DNA of 64,000 bases from Nocardia vulneris. GTDB taxonomy: Bacteria; Actinomycetota; Actinomycetes; Mycobacteriales; Mycobacteriaceae. The stretch is taken from assembly GCF_001613425.1 (NCBI RefSeq), contig NZ_BDCI01000021.1, positions 62,001 through 126,000 on the forward strand, read 5' to 3'. The notes beneath the pieces were generated by a model that ran no database searches, was not told the origin of the DNA, and saw only the letters and a list, made by a program, of their open reading frames with translations. Below, piece after piece: positions 62,390 to 64,000 of this stretch; positions within the stretch are counted from its first letter, which is position 1, and each line of letters starts with the position of its first letter. Position numbers and translations under genes: made by a program.

Positions 62390-62870
62390 AATTGCCCGAG
62401 GGGCGCACCGGGGCAAACATTCGGCATTCGCATTACTCGGCCGCGACTTCGGTTCGGGCCGTCCGATATTCGCTACCGCGGCCAGGCCCGGACGATCTGT
62501 TCGGCAGCGGCAGCCACACGTGCCGGGCGAGTCGTCACCCCGTGTCAGGCCAGGAAGCCACCGTCACCGCGCGGGGTCCGCCGGCGCGACGCATCCTCCC
62601 CGAACACGAAACTGCCGCGGCCGGGTAATTCCTGGAACACGAACGCTCGCGCCGCCCGAATAAGCGGCTCCCGCATATAGAACTCGACAACAATCAACCG
62701 TCGTATTCGCACCGTAGACACGGGTTGCTGCGGAATATCCGCGCAGCGAAAAGGTTTCGCGGGCAACGCCTGCTCAATTGATCCGATCGGCTGCCCAGAA
62801 TTTCCGGAGAATTCAACTCGGCCGACCACCGCCGAAAATCCGTGACGGTCCGGCGGGTATTCGGCGAACA

Positions 62871-62911
62871 GGATTCCGGCGACCGCAGGCGTGCTGCGGC
62901 GGCCGGAATCC
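62871..62911 (-). terminator. Strong two-step hairpin after typA
   Basis: Outer 10-base-pair stem GGATTCCGGC / GCCGGAATCC (62871-62880 with 62902-62911) encloses GA, an inner 6-base-pair stem CCGCAG / CTGCGG and a 5-base loop. It starts 17 bases past the typA stop. No T tract is seen. Confidence 0.75.
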
Positions 62912-62928
62912 CGTTGCCCGGGAAACGA

Positions 62929-64000
62929 TTACAGCGCGGCGCGGTCCCGCGCCTTGCGGCGGGACAGGTCCCGGGCGCGCTCGGTCGCGCCGAGCACCAC
63001 CTTGCGCACCCGGACCACCTCGGGGGTGACCTCGACGCACTCGTCGCCGGCGCAGAACTCCATCGCGCCTTCCAGATCGAGCTGCAGCGGCTTGGCCAGG
63101 GTCTCCATCACGTCGGCGGTGGAGCTGCGCATATTGGTCAGCTTCTTCTCGCGGGTGACGTTGATGTCCAGGTCCTCGGCGCGCGGGTTGATGCCCACCA
63201 CCATGCCCTCGTAGGTGTCCGCGCCCGGCTCGACGAAGAACTGCCCGCGGTCGGCGAGCTGGATCATCGCGAACGGGGTGACCGAGCCCGCGCGGTCGGA
63301 GACCAGCGAGCCGGTGTGCCGGGCCCGGATCTCGCCCGCCCAGGGCGCATAGCCGTGCGAGACCGCGTTGGCGATGCCGGTGCCGCGGGTCTCGGTGAGG
63401 AAGTCGGTGCGGAAACCGATCAGACCACGCGAGGGGACGATGAATTCCATCCGCACCCAGCCCGCGCTGTGGTTGGTCATCTGGACCATCTTGCCCTTGC
63501 GGGCGGCGAGCAACTGAGTGATCGCGCCGAGGTACTCGTCGGGGCAGTCGATGGTGAGCTCTTCGTAGGGCTCGTGCACCTTGCCGTCGACCTGCTTGGT
63601 GACCACCTGCGGCTTGCCGACGGTCAGCTCGAAGCCTTCGCGGCGCATCTGCTCGACCAGGATGGCCAGCGCCAGCTCACCGCGGCCCTGTACCTCCCAG
63701 GCATCCGGGCGGCCGATGTCGAGCACGCGCAGCGACACGTTGCCGACCAGTTCCTGGTCCAGGCGCGACTTCACCATGCGCGCGGTGAGCTTGTGCCCCT
63801 GCACCCGGCCGACCAGCGGCGAGGTGTTGGTGCCGATGGTCACCGAGATGGCCGGCTCGTCGACCGTGATGCGCGGCAGCGCGACGGGGTTCTCCAGGTC
63901 GGCGAGGGTATCGCCGATCATGATCTCCGGGATGCCCGCGATGGCGACGATATCGCCCGCCACGGCGAGTTCGCCGGGCTGGCGCTCGACGCCGACGGTC
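62929..64000 (-). CDS. typA: Translational GTPase TypA/BipA (N-terminal part beyond window)
   Basis: C-terminal part of the ribosome-associated GTPase TypA/BipA; 356 codons are visible and the GTPase domain is cut off at the right edge. VQGHKLTARMVKSRLDQELV and VSLRVLDIGRPDAWEVQGRG, EEFMVPSRGLIGFRTDFLTE-like IVPSRGLIGFRTDFLTETRG, and DINVTREKKLTNMRSSTADV are diagnostic BipA C-terminal blocks. It acts in ribosome assembly at low temperature and under stress. Counterpart of Rv1165. Confidence 0.95.
   Translation of the reverse strand, partial: TVGVERQPGELAVAGDIVAIAGIPEIMIGDTLADLENPVALPRITVDEPAISVTIGTNTSPLVGRVQGHKLTARMVKSRLDQELVGNVSLRVLDIGRPDAWEVQGRGELALAILVEQMRREGFELTVGKPQVVTKQVDGKVHEPYEELTIDCPDEYLGAITQLLAARKGKMVQMTNHSAGWVRMEFIVPSRGLIGFRTDFLTETRGTGIANAVSHGYAPWAGEIRARHTGSLVSDRAGSVTPFAMIQLADRGQFFVEPGADTYEGMVVGINPRAEDLDINVTREKKLTNMRSSTADVMETLAKPLQLDLEGAMEFCAGDECVEVTPEVVRVRKVVLGATERARDLSRRKARDRAAL

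Larger units (their letters stand above)
62236..62928. other. lpqW upstream region to typA (693 bases)
   Basis: No supported gene; the minus-strand frame at 62545-62829 lacks codon-bias and family support. It is noticeably less GC-rich than neighbours between about 62640 and 62870. A perfect palindrome ACCACGCGTGGT is at 62378-62389, about 143 bases upstream of lpqW, and a strong typA terminator lies at 62871-62911. Confidence 0.5.

Noticed and set aside
62545-62829. 94-residue minus-strand frame before typA
   Set aside because: No ribosome-binding site or family match; codon use is unlike the neighbours. Kept as intergenic.
1-64000. Search for insertion sequences, phage genes, tRNA or rRNA
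   Set aside because: No transposase, integrase, tRNA-like fold or rRNA motif was recognised anywhere in the window.

Overview
The window is chromosomal DNA of a high-GC, mycolic-acid-type actinobacterium, most probably Nocardia or a close relative. The evidence is the GC-rich third positions, frequent GTG starts, many 4-base ATGA/GTGA overlaps, and marker genes of mycothiol (mshB), coenzyme F420 (fbiC), glucosyl-3-phosphoglycerate (gpgS) and lipoarabinomannan-linked (lpqW) metabolism. Gene content follows the Mycobacterium tuberculosis interval Rv1165-Rv1240. I see no rRNA, tRNA, CRISPR array, insertion sequence, phage gene or replication origin. Both ends cut genes: an osmoprotectant-type binding lipoprotein at the left and typA at the right.

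Layout. 1-8.1 kb: two divergent OpuAC-type lipoproteins, a small membrane protein, malic enzyme, a fumarate-reductase-like flavoprotein, a PHP phosphoesterase and a CorA transporter. 8.2-12.1 kb: a stress/ion cluster (SUFU-domain protein, GSP17M-like protein, CitE-like lyase, a soluble MgtE-type sensor overlapping a DUF1003 membrane protein). 12.3-15.9 kb: two lytic transglycosylases and the Fe-S carrier ATPase Mrp. 16-27.7 kb: DivIVA-like protein, tag, DUF3117 protein, RlmA-like methyltransferase, divergent glgA/glgC, an ImmA/IrrE-type protease with a DUF6545 membrane protein, two paralogous tiny membrane proteins, an O-methyltransferase, then the envelope-stress module sigE-rseA-htrA-tatB. 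This block is inverted relative to M. tuberculosis. 27.8-34.8 kb: an accessory stretch with a sigma-like HTH regulator, two unknown proteins, a 19-bp tandem repeat array, xdhC and a paoABC-type molybdenum aldehyde oxidoreductase.

35-44.4 kb: gpgS-folP2, fadD6, two overlapping LOG-family proteins, divergent dapE/dapD, and fadD36. 44.4-47.9 kb: two paralogous DUF2236 (MpaB-type) oxygenase-like genes, each preceded by the same promoter-operator layout, with a TetR regulator and a secreted serine hydrolase between them. 47.9-55 kb: proline catabolism (prodh-rocA), dapC-fdxC and fbiC. 55-64 kb: two bacterial-PH membrane proteins, a small membrane pair, an amino-acid permease, mshB-lpqW and typA.

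Working together: dapC, dapD and dapE supply meso-diaminopimelate for the wall that the transglycosylases remodel. sigE, rseA, htrA and tatB sense and answer envelope damage. glgA/glgC, gpgS and lpqW feed polysaccharide and glycolipid synthesis. The most interesting unexplained items are the duplicated DUF2236/TetR regulon, the paralogous small proteins with a PGPCxPFCT tail, 19-bp tandem repeats in two intergenic regions, and the inverted block whose right breakpoint coincides with the accessory stretch.
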